Origin: Silurus meridionalis
Taxonomy: Eukaryota; Chordata; Actinopteri; Siluriformes; Siluridae
Length of the DNA stretch: 64,000 nucleotides
NCBI RefSeq assembly: GCF_014805685.1
Contig: NC_060907.1
Span: 7,897,992-7,961,991, forward strand
Direction of reading: 5' to 3'
The position numbers and the translations under genes are program-made. The notes below the pieces were generated by a model. The model saw nothing but the letters and a program-made list of their open reading frames with translations. It did not search any database and had not been told where the DNA came from. Of the stretch, positions 27,701 through 42,700 are shown piece by piece. Each line of letters begins with the position of its first letter. The first letter of the stretch is position 1.

Positions 27701-27805
27701 TGTGTATTAGCAAAGAAAATTACATCCACAAGGAATACATGAGATGTGCCAACATTGCTAACATGAAAAGCCTAGCAGCCAGAAAGCAAAAACGTACTGT
27801 AAATA

Positions 27806-27891
<86 letters not shown>

Positions 27892-28454
27892 GCTCCCAAA
27901 CATACCATTAAATGCAAATGACATTTTATAACAGGTAAATATTATCTGCATAAACTGGAAGACAATAAAGGAAGATTCCCAAAATAGTTTAATAGAAAGA
28001 AGTATAATAAAAGACATTAAGACAAATGTCAACCCATCTTCTACTGTCTGCATTTAACAAGTCAGCAGCCATTTCTGAGATAAGTGTGTAATTGAGTTTT
28101 TACCAGTTTTTGCTTGCTGTGTCGAGAAGCGAAGGATAGCTTTGGAACCCTTGAGAGGAAGCTGCTCCCAATAGGACACTGACTGGATCTCCAGTGTGTA
28201 ACTCCTGTCCTCCCTCAAACCCTCAAGCTCCACCGAGTTAGAATCCTGCACACCCAAACAACACACACACACACAAACTTTGAACTGCTGAGATGGGAAC
28301 ATTGGAGGTACAAAGAATAATCAGATTTCTAAGAATGAACCATTATTATACACGCCACCTGAATGCACAATGAATTCATCACACTTAGTGGACTTGATCA
28401 TTAAATGTATACAACATGATAAAAAAAAATATATTATTATTATTATTCATTTAT

Positions 28455-28531
<77 letters not shown>

Positions 28532-31500
28532 TCAGGTGAATAAGGTTCTTTTGAGAACTGCGTTTATCATTTTATACAGTATGACTCATTTTGTATGATG
28601 TAATTCCACATTTGTATGTGGTGTTCCGGTATGGCCTTGGTAAAACTAATTGCATCATTTTCTTTTTGTAATAGTAGCTTCAAATGCAGTGCGGGAGGTT
28701 CCCTATTAAAGCAGGGTTTTGATGTATCCCAGTTCATCCAGTGGTTATTAAAAAGAAAAGAATTCACTTAACAAGAAAATGGCAACAATCCTCGCTGAAA
28801 CCTTCTTTAAAAAATGCAGCATGTACATAAAACACAAACATCGTTGCTGCCATCCCCAAAATGGCTGGGGGAGGAAAAAAAACAAACTCCTTAAAAATGA
28901 TCTCACTCAAAGGAAAACAATTTGGTTGTTATTAAGAGATTTCCCACTCTCAAACAAAATGAGAATTGATATGCTGTTTTTGGCCGTTTGCCGGACAGAC
29001 TCGTGAAGTGCGGCCTTTAGCCGGTGGGTTTGATGCAATATGATACCCTCCTGGCATTCAATTTAAGGCTTTTCATGATCAAAGGCAAACGCATGAGTTG
29101 TTTATCTTACGCCTTTTTGCACTGTTATACTTCATTTGTTGTGGCTCGTTGAATCAAAAAGAAAAAAAAACGAGAGGGGGTTGTGGATCGGCTGGCTTCC
29201 AGCTAGGAAGAACGATTTACACTATGCTTGGGGAATAAAGAGCTACAGGATGAACCCAAAAGTGAGAATGGAAGAAATGTGAGTAGGAATTACCCCACTG
29301 ATTGTCTTTCTCCTTTTGACTTTGGAGGCCACTGAGTACCCTCCCTCACTGAGCGCCATGCTCCACGACAGTTTGTAGTGGTGCACTGGGACATCTGGGT
29401 CTGCTGGAGACACCCAGCTAACGTGCACCGATACCGACTGGTCTGATCCAAAGGTCATGTGACTAACCTGTAAGTCAGAGGGTGCTGGGGGCGGGGATGG
29501 ATCTGTAAGAGTCGAATGACAACGTGGTAAAATATGAGCGGGAAAATAATGTTTCCTCTGCCACTCGTCCCTGAATACATACCAGAAATTATAAACATAT
29601 ACCATGTTATGTGTTTATTGTTATTTTGCTTAAAAGTGTGCTTAGACTTCCATTAATAACTTTAACTTTTTAACATTTAACTCTTAAATTCTGTAAAGCT
29701 GCTTTGAGACAATGTCCGTTGTGAAAAGCGCTATAGAAATAAACCTGACTTGACATAATAAGCATATATACACATCATAATCATCCTTTAATCACACTAT
29801 CTTCACTGTCACTCAAAATGTCACACTCTGGTACCACCAGAAGAGAATGGGTTTACTTTTTCCATGTCTGGTTGCTTTGCTTCCTCATATTGTCTTAGAG
29901 GTTTTCCTCATTCTGACTTGCTCATTAGGGATCCAAATCTACACCGGATTTCACAGAAGCTGCTGTGTGACACTGCCTATTGTTAAAGGAACTATAGAAA
30001 TAAACAATTCTGTGTGAGCACTCGCATAATGGAAGGTACAGGAATTGCTCCAGTGTTGTGAAGTTGGAAAAAAAATATTTCTTTCCTCTATCACCACATG
30101 AGCGCTTACAGGTTTTAGGTTTGAGTAACATAGTCACTTATTTTAGTCAATTGACAGAATTTAATACTTTCCCTTTAGACTTAAGTTAAAATATATTGTT
30201 TTGAGTGAATTGGTTTTCGGTTATTTTCTCAGTTCAGGTAAATATTTCTGTCAGTGGTATGTACACATGTGATGTAAAATATGAATATTAATTTTTTGTT
30301 TGTTTTACCTTTGGAAGCTCTGAAGTGTCTACTGGGGGTGGTGTACCCTCTTGTTCCATGTACATTGACTGCTGCTACTCTGAACTGGTACCAGCGGCCT
30401 GGGCGAATATCAGCCAGCCACACACGTTCTTCTGAGGTCTACATCAAAAACACAGGATTTAGTACAACAGACAGAAAGTAGACTTATCTCAAAGAAGAAA
30501 GCATGAATCAATCAGTCAATAGATGGGTGGATAAAAGGATAACGGATCTACGTGTTCAACCACACTGAAAATAGGTACCAAAACATATCTTCCCAGGTGC
30601 AGAGCTATATAATGCATCTTTCATGTAGGAATGTAAATATCGTGGCTTTAAACGTCATACATTAAAGGACCACCGTAGTACCTTTTGAGGCTACGTTTAC
30701 TTTTCTACCTTTGCTGGATTCAAAGAATTTTCCAGAACAGAAAGAATGCAGGACATAATACTCGGTGAGTGTTCACAGCTCAAACCATATTCGCTCCTTC
30801 AAATCTAAGCACCCTAAACATGTTCCTATCTGTCCTTGGCTTATACAAACAATCAAATACACACACACCTGTGCTACCACTTCCCAGTCAGTTGCACCAT
30901 CCTCGCTTGGGTGAATGCCATAGTTCCAGCGCCTCTGAAGAACATTCAGCACTGGCTCAGCCGACACGTTGAACTTGGACGACCAACGGACCTCCAACAC
31001 ACCAGATGGCATCTCCTCAAACACTAGCTCCTTCCTGGGCTTCAGAGGTGCACCTAGTTATGGAGTAAAATTAATGTCAGTTTACTTTTAAGTTTACTTT
31101 TAAAGCCTTTTAGTGTTTCCCTACCTCAAAAACAAAAAATCTAATTTTTACATAGATTACGAAGTAAAAGTCAGATGTTAAACTAACACTGGAGATTCTT
31201 TCCATAAACAACTTCAGTATCATATCATCTACACAGGTTGTTACTACAGAAATGTGAATGTTATAATAATAAGCAAATTACCATAAAACTGTGAATTGTT
31301 TTTCAGCTGGACCCTGTTCATATTTCTGAATAAAGAATGAAGAGTCGTGACATATTGTCAGTGTATTGCATTTCCTGGTGTTGTTTTTTTCACGAGTGTC
31401 AAGCAGAAATCCAAGTTTTTAAATTACAGGTTGGCAGGAAAAAAAAAAAAAAAACAGGAGTGAAGGGAGGTTTTTGTGGCAGCACCAAAATTATTTACAT

Positions 31501-33884
31501 ACAGCATGAGGCTGCATTCGAGACACATGTGTAGAATGACATTACTGGAGGGCATGTGTCGTGTTATACCTCTGTAGAGGTTTCTTGGCGGTTGGCACGT
31601 GTGTCCGCAACCATTGGCGCAGCACTTCTTGTGTCCTGGGCACTCGTTGTCCTCCTCGCAGCTCTCTACACAGGCGGCTGCGAATCCGCTGGCTCGTTCT
31701 GGAGCCGGACATTCGCCTTGTTTCAGCGCCATTACAGAGCGCAGAAACTCGCAGCTCGTCACGCACTCACCATGGCGCTTGGCAAACACACGCTGGGGCA
31801 AAGAGGACACAGGAAACTGCATCAGCACAATCACATACATTTGCTTTTTAACATGACCTTTCATTTGGCAATTAAAGCATGAATAAATATTACAACACTC
31901 GAGTCCAGGAACATCTCTGTTTAGCCATTTAGGCCAAATCGTGGCCAGTGAAAATAATTTCATTTATGATTTATGAGAAATGTTGTTAAAGAAATGGGCA
32001 AAACCCTCATAGCCGGGAATGAATGATCGCTAAATTTGACATCGTTTATCATTACATCATCCAAAAAAAAAAGACAAGTTGAACCTTGTATTTACTGCCT
32101 GTTTGTGTGTTTGATGTGCCATGCATTTCTAAGTAGTCTGAGCACTGAATTATTAAGCAAGCCCTATGTGTATGGTACTAATAGTGTTCTTTCTTTTTTG
32201 GCAGTAAATCTATGACCAGAGTCGAACTGGTACTGCATGTGTTATTAATATAACAGTCACACTGGATGAAGTTGTTGGCACGGATGCAGGTATCAAGATG
32301 TTTGAAAATCCCATTGTTCTTGTGATTTTATGAATCATGTAACAGGAAAGGAGAAACACTGCTTAGCCAAAAAAAAATAATCGTTTCGCAATTATACAAG
32401 AAATTCACGCGCACACGTACTTTTAGAACAATTACAGGATACGCAATGTCAACTGAACACTGTAGGAAAGGGAAAAAAAAAGTTGGAGTTTAATAAAAGG
32501 AAGTTAATTTAGAGGATTATTATTGTCTGTTAATATGGAAGCCAAGTCTATCAAAAAAAGAACAATATACAATCAGCAGGATTTAAATACCCGCAGCAGC
32601 AGCGTCAGCCGTTTTGAATCGGAGATCGCTTTTATTTTGCTTACTAAGTGTAGAGTAAGAACAACCTTTGAAAATGTGAGGAATTCAGTTGCCAGTACCT
32701 CGCATGGCTCTCGACAGGATTCATCCCTCTGTTCCCAAGATTTTTTGCACGGCTCCAGGCACTGCGCACAGACGGGAGAGAGCGTAAGATTAGTCTACCC
32801 CCAGCAGTTTTTATAGAAAAGACACATTGTGGTAAAACATTGTGGCGCTGTTGTTTCTATAAACTGTTTAGTCCTGATTTTCTTTCGGGTTCTCTCTGAG
32901 GTGACAAAGAAAGGAAATACTGCGCTTGAGCCTTCAGCAGCATTTGACATTTACATTTAGCAATTTAAATGTACTCTTTATTCTTGTCCCAGTAATATTT
33001 CTTGACATTCTGCTCTCTCTCTCTCTCTCTCTTTCTCTCAGCCTCATCTCTGGTGTCCTCTATCCAGTCACCCCAAGAGGAACACTTCTCCTCCTGCATG
33101 AGTGAACAGGGGTCTGTGTGCCTTGGGGGAATTCGCATTTCCAATTTCATGCTGTATTAATGAGACGTGCCAGTCACTTCTCCGTAACACTGTGCTTAAA
33201 GCGAAAGTGAAAATAGCTGGGATGCACAATTAATCATGCTTTAATTGTGAACACAAGCTCCTTTAGTTAATTAAGCAATATGGTTTATATTGACTGAAGC
33301 TTCACACTCATGCTTTAACTGTCAATTGGTTTGCACACTGCGAGGACATATTTAATTACTGACATGTACTTATTGATTTGAAATATTACCCATTCCCACA
33401 TTAAAACCTAATATATTTATACAGTCGATTTTTAAAAGCCATTTAAATATTAACCATTAGTCTTTTAGGCTTGTATTTTTATTCATTAAAATGATAACAA
33501 ATGGCTGTTTCATTGGTTTAATGTTAAAGCTATTATTTAAAAATATGAACCATTAGCTGTTTACCTGCTAATTTGTTGCTTTAGGTTTTTTTTTTATTCC
33601 GTTTATTATTTATTTCTTTTATTCCAATTGTGTTTTTTAATACATTTTCATTTTTAAAGTTTTTCTATTCTGTTTTTAATTATTCTTGAACAATTAATTT
33701 CTCAATTTTTCCGCTTTTTCCATAACATTTTGTGTATTTGCTTGTTTTAATGACCTTGTCTGCATTTTATTGTGTGAAATGTCATCTATATAATCAGCTC
33801 CTTGTTAAGTACAACAGTGACTGTTTGGAGTATCATCAGTGATCGTGTGCCTGCTATATATTCACATTTACATATGTATAAGTT

Positions 33885-33917
<33 letters not shown>

Positions 33918-36697
33918 TGCTCACAGCACTATTTAAAGCCAAACTTTGTTTCCGATTGTGAATGGGAAAAGCCGTTTATCACAGAGGGCAGACATTTAAA
34001 AGTGTGCGTGAGCAGGTTGTCGGAAACTATGAATAATGGCAGAGAGGCTGAGGGGTACTGAGAGCGAGCAGGACTAGCCTGTTTTATAGAGCGCATTGTG
34101 GCTAGGAACCTGCTGAAAAAAGGCCTGAAGCGAAAGCACTCTAATCACCACAAACACCCTCAGCACACTGGTGGAAGATCCTGCACCCTGCCTATGATTC
34201 CCATGTACACTCCCCTCATAAATATAGTCGTTTTCTGGTAGCTATTTAAATGGGTTTAAATCGTTATATCCATCACTGCCTGTAAAAGGCAGGTATGTGT
34301 TCAGTGTTATAAATGACGGTGTTTCTACGCGAATGATGAATACAAAAGAGTGAATAATGGAGACTTATGGAGACAAATCAACTGAAGTGATTAATGCTCC
34401 TTGGAAAAATCCATAGCCTGGGATATTTTTAATTCATGTATTTGTTGGAAAGTGGTTTCAGTAACTGAAGAGGGAAAAATTATTTTTTGCTTTAAATAAA
34501 ACGAGAGCTTTCGCTTAGTGTGTATGTGTAGATATAATGTTGACATGATGCACCTTGCAAGCAAAACTGTCCAGTCACCTCACAGTTAAACACTGGCCAG
34601 ACTCAAATCTTTTTGTGAGCAATCTGAGGACAGAATACCACAGCTTAAGGCTGAAATGCTTGCCAGCGACTTTTTGAAAAGGAAGCAAACAAAATGTTTC
34701 ATGATCATATACTAGTTGCTTTCCATTATACTTTATCCTTCACCAATATTTTGCTTAGTCAGTTGGATTTCCAGGCAAAACCCAAGACTGGGCAGCACAT
34801 TGGGGCATTCGCAGTGGACTGCACTTGCTAATAAATTTTATAATTTGTTCACTCCTGCTAGCATCACAAATCCTTATCTGTCAAGCCCCAAAGGCAGAAA
34901 CACTCAGTTTATTGCTTTGTTCCTGGTGTGATCAGTTTGATCAAACTGACCTTGTTTACAGCCGAACCTGCACAAACTTAATCTCCAGGCTTTACACTAT
35001 TCATAAACCTCTCGCACGGCAAACTGCTGTCTTGATAGACCACTGTATTCTGGAGTACATTTTAATCTGTCAGACTCTGAACAGCGCAGCACTCAACTAA
35101 CTCAACAGCTCTCTCAACTTGAATATATCACCCTTATATGATGCATTCCACATTCGGTGGGGAAAACCGCAGGACCTGGTTATTAATCACACGCACCCCA
35201 GCCAACTCTTTGGCCCTGGAGGATTAAAACCACTGGCCCTGAAAAACCTGAGACTGCAGTGATCACCTTTCGAAAATCACCCTTCAGCTCGTGCCAAGCT
35301 TTCACACGAGGCCCTGCTAATCCACTCGGACGATCCTGAAAGCGCCGTAACCGGTATTATACCCCAGCGCCGGTTAGTTTTCCGCCCCATTTCAGGCGCA
35401 AATCATGCATTCCTTTCCACGCTGCAAAATAAAGGTTATTTAAGAGCAGCAGACAGCGTTTAAAAAAAGAGGTCACTCCAACAGCACACTAACGATCTCT
35501 ACCCTTAAATCATTTTGCACCTGCGCTGTTCAAATACGTCTCATCGTTCTCAATGCCTTGATAAAATACAGCATCACACCTTTCCCTCTGAGACAGTCAT
35601 GTTGTTCTCCTTGGTTGCGTCATTCTTTATCGCCAAGTATCTTGCAGTTTTCCCTACGACTTACTACTGGTCAAAAAGGGTTCATTTGTTTTTTCACTGT
35701 CAGCTCCTGTGGCATCAAGTTGATCGTGCTGTCTTCTGCTTCACTTGTAAGTCAGTTTAGATAAAAGTCAAATTTAAGTGGGCCAGCCATTCAGGATATG
35801 TAAATGTCTGGATTATTATAATTTTTATTTGTCATTTCCTAAAGGACATGTCGGTTCAACAATCGCAAACCCTACCAAAGATTAAACAACAGTACTCCAA
35901 CCAGCAAACAGGGCTGAACAGTACATTGGTTTTACATGTCCAGCAGGCTAGCTAATGAATTTATGATATATCCACCCCTGATGATCTGCACTTTCACCAA
36001 GCGTGACTCTACAAAGCAAATCGGAGACATTTCTGGCTCTCTGGTTAGAACTGTGAGTTGCTTTATGAACCAAACCGCATCAGCACAGTCCATGCATAAT
36101 GCTAGCTCTAGGTAAAGAGCAGAACGTTCACTCCAGGGTTTAAGACAAACTGTGATGGGAGCCAATGAGTCAAACGGAAAGCCAATGTTTTGTTTGTGGT
36201 TTGCATTTGAACTGCATTTGCTTTACAAAGTTTCTAGGTGAACTTTATTGGGCCCATTTCCATGTTTAGCCTTTCTAAGATTCTCATTCGTTGAGTGGCC
36301 ACAAATGAATATGCGGACGTACTCACAGCAGCTTATAGTGTTCTCACAGCATATACTAATTATTCTGCTGACATTTAAACAAGGGGCACTTAAAAGGTTG
36401 GGGAAATGTAATGACATTCAGTGAAGTGCAGATTGACAACGGATTTTCTTGTACTGTTAATGACTCTACAGGCCGTTCAAATGGGCAAATCTCTGGATGC
36501 ACAGGCTGCAGGCTAATCCCTTTGGAGTGCTGCTTAAGTGCTGCTATTGTGTTTCTATGCTTTGGCGCGACCAACTTAGTGGTGGAAAGTGACATTTAAC
36601 ATTAGTTTTACCATTCAACATATTAGACAAATGTACATTTTGATATGGAGTGACTAGTTTTCTTTGGGTAGACATAAAAGAAGAAATTGGCTCCAGT

Positions 36698-36759
<62 letters not shown>

Positions 36760-39700
36760 AAACAGAAGTAATAATTCTCTTTTTCAGTTTTATATTGGTA
36801 ATGTATTTTATTTGTTTGTTTATTTATTTATTTACTTATTCAACGTTCTAACTGTTAAATTATTGATTTTGTAACAATTTTTGTTTGTGAGATTATTTGT
36901 TATTTATTTATTTTCTTTTTTTCCTGGTTGTGAAGTGACTGACAGCCTTAGGATGTGAATGTGTCTGAATCTGGCTCTACATAGTCCCTTTGTAAACACC
37001 TTGATGATGATTTGCAATCTAGACAACAAGCCAGCAGGATGACAGTGTGATAAACAATGTATCAAAAACAAGAGCCGACTTCTTGCTTTGCGGAGGGCAT
37101 GCAGTGGACTTGCTGCCAAGTCAGAAAGTCTTTAATCATGCAGATGCGGACACTCTGTTCTGGGATACTGCTCTCATAAGAGTAATTGACATTCAGAGGC
37201 TGTGTACACCTGAACACAAGAACGGAGGAAATTTTAAAAGGCCTCTGGAATATAACTCTAACCCACTTGTGTTATTTTGGGAAGTTTTTATTAAGCACAA
37301 AGGCTCCAGACAGAGAGTCATAAATAAATTTGGTTCAACTTATGAAACATGTTGTATTCACATACTAATTACTCGCCAACTACACTTTCGAGGAGTAAAG
37401 TGATTCCTAATTAGCAAAAGAGACCTTTTAATTATCTGATTGAAGGAGCAGCATGAGATAATAGTACAATTAAGCCTAGTTGAGTAGGTGCAGCCTGGCC
37501 TACTGGCAAAAGCTAACGCTGTTACCACCGACACACTGCCTTTTAAAAGTCTATTTGTCTCTGCTTGATGGAGCTCTAAACCAATAAGCCTCTGCTAAAA
37601 TGAATAGAGAGGAATTGCTGGTATTTAAAGCGAATTTGAGAAGTGACTCTCTGGAGAAGGCCCTGAAAATGTGTGGAACAGTCAGCCAAATGTTTTCATG
37701 GATGGAAGGAGGGAGGTACGACCTCTGGCTGTACTGTGAGACTACTCAGGGGGTGATGTGGGAAAACATGTGCGTCAACAGAGGGAGAAATGTCTCACCA
37801 GTGACAGCCTGTTTAGGCAGTCTGCTATAATCGGGAGGAGGGTATGACTCCGGTGACACTTTCCTCCCATGTTTATAGTAATCTTGACCCTAGATCAGCT
37901 GGTGAGACATTTAAGGGGTTTTGGGGTTTAAGAACTGCCATGTATGTGCACTGGATTCTGCTTAAAAAATATGCAAATGTATGTGTCAAATGGAGACAGA
38001 TGAAAAGAAAAACAACACTTTTATTAACCATAATGTACATCAGCAAGAGAGATAGAGATGGCGCTTCATATTTTGAACTGAGCAGCATTATAATGAGAAT
38101 CGGGTGGAAAAGCAGGAGCAGTGTGCTGTGGCCCTATACAATGCAGACCGACTATTATCGACCTGAAGTTGGGTTTTTTTTCCAATAACAGCATACGATT
38201 AGTTTTAATCCTCTAAAAACCAATGACCATTTCTTTTTCTGCACAATGTTGTAAAATGTCTATTGAAGACGTTATTAGAGTTAAAACAACTATGATAACA
38301 GTTTGTCGAATTGTTACAAAGAAACTGTAAAACCCTAAAGAACACTTTATACCTCTGACTGTTACAAAGCATCTGCACTGAAGAATCATACAGAACCATA
38401 CAAACAATTAAACACAGGTCCATGAACAAAGCAGTTACTATAGAAACAATAACGTTCTAGAAAGAGCGTATTAATAAGACCTTGTGAATTTGCCTGTGAT
38501 TATAGCCGGCACTACTTTCTGAGCTGCTGTAACTAAAAATAAAACCTCAAGCTAACTTTGGACCAATCAGAATTGAAAACAGCATTACAAATTCAGCATT
38601 ACTGCTTTGTTGGCAGTTTGTTAGCAAACTTGTATATTGCAATGCATATCATTGGATATGAAAATATGTTTGAGAATCATATGATATGTTTGCAATAACA
38701 CCCGCCCTTAATTCCTGGAAACTGTGTAATAAAAGCTGACAGGGATTAATTACAGACTGGAAGCAGCATTTTTGCATTACGGGTTAAGAAAATGGGCCTG
38801 ATGGATTTGCACCAAAGCTCTTATTCATCCTAATATAAATATGGTAGCTCGGTGGTTAAGGTGTTGGACTTTTGATCAAAGGGTCATAAGTTGAAATCTC
38901 ACCACCAAGCAGGAACTACTGGGCCCATGAGCAACTGCTCAGTTGTATTTTAGACATAAATGTAATTGGACCTGGATAAGGGCGTCTACCAAATTCCATA
39001 AATATTTTATATAATTATATAATGTTATATAACACAAGGCATTTGTTAGATTTAATGAAACCATGAAACTGCATTGAATTTTTAGACTCAATGCCCAAGG
39101 AAGCTTGTGCTGAATATATAATACTTAAATATGTGCTTTTATGTTATTCTTTCAAAATGTTTTATCAGTCTGTATAAAGGTCATGTAACTATCGTATCAT
39201 ATCCTTAGCCACTAATCATTAATAAAGATTGACGTAAAACCATTGACACATTTCTGTAGTCGTATGCAGGATGTGTTTACCGTGTTTTCTACACCTACAC
39301 ATTGTATAGATGAGTACATATTTTTGAGCACACATATTTTTGGCATGTCTTTCAATCTCATTTATTTCACACTGATTAATTTTCCAGGAGCTCGGCCAAT
39401 ATATCACACGTTCACGTTAGGGTTTAAAGCGGCTAAGAATAATGGTCTGCGTTAAGAACCGTCACGACGCTCTCAGCGTGATGTATGATGTCATTATGGC
39501 AGGCGGGGTGAGCGCACCCATGTTTTAAAATGACCGATCTGTGCTGGCTTTGAGTCAAGCAGCAACGTAATGCTGCGTAATTTTGACAAAAATTACCTTC
39601 GCGCATTGCTTATGGCCTTGACACCAGCCCAGGGATCCATTACTCTGTAGAGAGGGAAAGAGAGAAAGAGATACAACTTGTTATAACAATTTAAGAGGGG

Positions 39701-42700
39701 GAAAAAAAACAGATTTAGATTTATGTGAAACATGGAAATTCAGCTGGGATGGGGGCTACTGTTAAACTGGGGCTTTGTTAAATAAAACATTTGGCTTTAG
39801 TTATATAGGATGCATTTCTAATTTCTGTTATTGTGTATGTAAAAAATGACAACCTAATAAAAATAAAATAAAATAAAAAGTTAGTTGCATTGCACAACAA
39901 CATGTGAGTAACTCTGACCTCTAAATGAACCTGATCAACATTCACCTTGGGAACGCTTTGAATCACTCAGAGCTCAGTCACCAAGGTGCATGTGCTGTTA
40001 ACCTCTCATAATCTCTTATCACAGAGTTTGTTTACATGCTATATCTCGTAATGATCCTTGGCGTGACGGGAACCGTCACAAATACGTGAGTCTTTTTTTC
40101 TTCTTCTTCTTACGTTTCAACAGGACGATTTCTCCGGCATACAACGAATCAATGCGAAACAAACTATATGGATGATTTTATTCCTCATGCATCTTTAATT
40201 GGACCTGCAATGGGGACGAGCCAGAAACATCCTTTGTGACCAGTGAAGCAGGATCAATAGCCAAAGCCTCAGGCAGGAGCATGGTGTAGTTCATGTTTTT
40301 TGAGCCATAAACGTCATCCAAATCTTTTCCACTGAATGGAATGATAGATGAAGTTGAACAGAAATATTGCAGTGAGATTTCATAATGTTTAAAAACCCTG
40401 TCATTGTTTGAACATCGTTTCGTCTGGTTTGTTTTCTGTTTGAGAAAAAGCGATCAAATAAGGTCTGTACTGAAGTGGAAAAAAAACAGGAACAGCTTTA
40501 ACTGGACACTGGAGACTCCTTCCATAAACATTTGCTGGCAGAAAAAAAGGCATTGTATTAATGATTATTTTCTTTTCTTTATTAAATAACCTGGTTTTAT
40601 TGTTGATTATTGCACATGTATTGCATATAGCGTCATCTTTTGCATTAACAAGCACATTTATATAAACCTGTGAATCGTCCTGTCAGAGCTGCTGTTACTG
40701 ACTGATCACATTTGAAAATTCTGTGGTACAAGGTTAAATCAGACACCTCGTTTTTTGGATCGGATATTTAGATAATGGATGAAACCTGCTCAGCCTGGGC
40801 AATAAACAGACCACCGTAAAAGCTTGCATCATTTGCTTAATCTCTGATCAGCATGACCCTCTAAACCCTCGTGACCTTGACAACGGCTCATTGAATAAAC
40901 CCATTCAAATGAAATTTCATGGTCACACTTTCTATCTCCTATCTGAATAATTGACAAAGTGGCCTTCGTCATCCTGAGAGAGATCTTTAGAAGTGGGCGC
41001 TGTAGATTGTGGTCACTGGCAAATCAAAGGGTTTCACAGAGGGATCTCCAACCCAGATGGCCGTTCTAAGAACACTGGCTGTTGTTTGAGCAGAACAGCG
41101 GTCTTTCTTTTCACTTCCCCAACAAGCATCACGTCCGCTTTTGATAACGTTGCCTAGATCACCGAACCAAACAAGATAAGCTTGTGCGGTAAGTGACACC
41201 GATGTGAGCCGCCTGTGTCGAGGGTGTTTTTAGACAGGTCTGTTCAGACAGGATGACATCATGGGTGCTCGATTCTGGATAAAGGTCTTTTGGCTTCGGG
41301 ATATTGTTTTTTTTTGTTTTTTTTAAAGGATATGGAAATATAACACGGGATTGCCTTCTTTGGCTCTGGGCCAACTTCCCATCACAAAGATTCAAAGATA
41401 GAGCTACAATATAATATATACATTATAGTATGGATTTGTCAGATGAATAGAAAAAGATTGCATGCGCAGTTTTTCTCCTCGTGTTCAATCATGCCAGTCT
41501 GTACAGATTCTGAGGCACAGCTTTCTCGAAAGGGCATGCTAAATGAGTCTGGCTGCACTTGTGGGGCAGCTGCTGTTCAGTGAAAACAACATAATGCATG
41601 ATTATGCTGCAGAAGAAGAGATGAGTAAAGGCATAATCACAATAACAAAACCACACAAAAACACACACATGCTGTATGGATGCTCAAATTCGCAAAATCA
41701 ACAATCTGCCTTCGGTCCTTAGCTCAGTTTACAGTTTGTGAACTTTTTAGACTACTCTAAATTTAATGTGCCAACAGCACTGTGTGTGTTGCGTCCTGTG
41801 ATAAACTGGATACCCTTTTGGGATGTTTTCCCACCTTGATCCCATGTGGGTTTCAGCTGGGTTCCCTAGTTTCCTCCCAACTCTCAAAAACAAGCCAGGA
41901 CACAGACACAGACTCTAAATCAAATTTGTCGGCATCAATGGTGTATATGATGCCCTGTTATAAACTGGTGTCCCTTTTGGGATGTTTTCCCACTTTGCTC
42001 CCCATGTGGGATTCATCTGGGTTCTCTAGTTTCTTCCCACCTCTCAAAAACAAGCCAGGACATGGATAGGTACACTAAATGAAATGTATCAGCATCAGTG
42101 TTGTGTATTGTGCCCTCTGATAAAACCAGCATCCCTTCTGGGTTTTCCTGCCTTGCTCCCGGTATTCCTGGAATAGGCTCCAGGTCCAACATGCTAAAGC
42201 GCTCTCTGTAGATGAATGTATGAAGACAGACACAAACACATACGCAGATACACAATAATCCATGGCCTTAAAACAACCTGTTTGTTATACGATGTATGCA
42301 AACTGTAGTTATATATTTGTTTGTAGGTTTGGTACCAGGTCAACTTTATAGCAAATTTGCATAATTATTTGATTGTTTGACAGCCTAATTTTCTTTTAAT
42401 ATATATTGTATATTTAACATGCAAAGTTTACATTTATTGTGTATGTTTTGTACATTTTAATTACTTTTTTATCAACACTTGTGCACTAGCCCTTTTACAC
42501 TTGATGTGAATTGGAGCAAATTGACAAAATAGAGAGTTGTTTCATTTTTTGTTTTCATTTTAAAAAATGCATCAATGAATTTGTGATATTTTAGAAATGT
42601 GTCCATTTGGAAACCAAATATACATTTCAAGGACACTGGTAACAAACAAGAAGAAGAAAAAAGATGCTATTTTAGACACTTTTTAGAAACAGTTTTCACT

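Larger units (their letters stand above)
25163..32698 (-). other. anos1 introns 3 to 12: contents
   Basis: Introns within this range are 31793-32698, 31054-31569, 30439-30868, 29503-30308, 28246-29293, 27556-28103, 26842-27444, 26633-26752, 26350-26460 and 25163-26131. They contain two long (AT)n runs (27809-27884 and 28462-28525) and two degenerate 3' ends of a common teleost repeat at 29685-30010. No additional exons were recognised. Open frames at 31556-31882 on the plus strand are shadows of the WAP exon. Confidence 0.75.
32762..39596 (-). other. anos1 intron 2 (6.8 kb, the longest intron)
   Basis: Non-coding. It contains a CT-rich run (33015-33033), a (TG)n run (33888-33917), an (AT)n run (36701-36756), a tRNA-derived SINE (38843-39010) and a common teleost repeat with the block GGACCAATCAGAATTGA (about 38500-38600). 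Short open frames at 34716-35100, 35515-35764 and 37844-38188 have no splice context or recognisable protein. The 37030-37560 part looks unusually complex and is discussed in the findings. Confidence 0.75.

Noticed and set aside
27720..28053. Open frames rich in Ile/Tyr at AT repeats (also 57467-57649)
   Set aside because: They are produced by uninterrupted AT dinucleotides.
31556..31882. Long plus-strand open frames at 31.6 kb
   Set aside because: They are antisense shadows of the anos1 WAP exon, which has exact splice sites and eight WAP cysteines.
41790..42190. CRISPR-like array from regularly spaced repeats
   Set aside because: Units are about 160 bp, contiguous and diverged, in a vertebrate intron; this is an ordinary tandem repeat.
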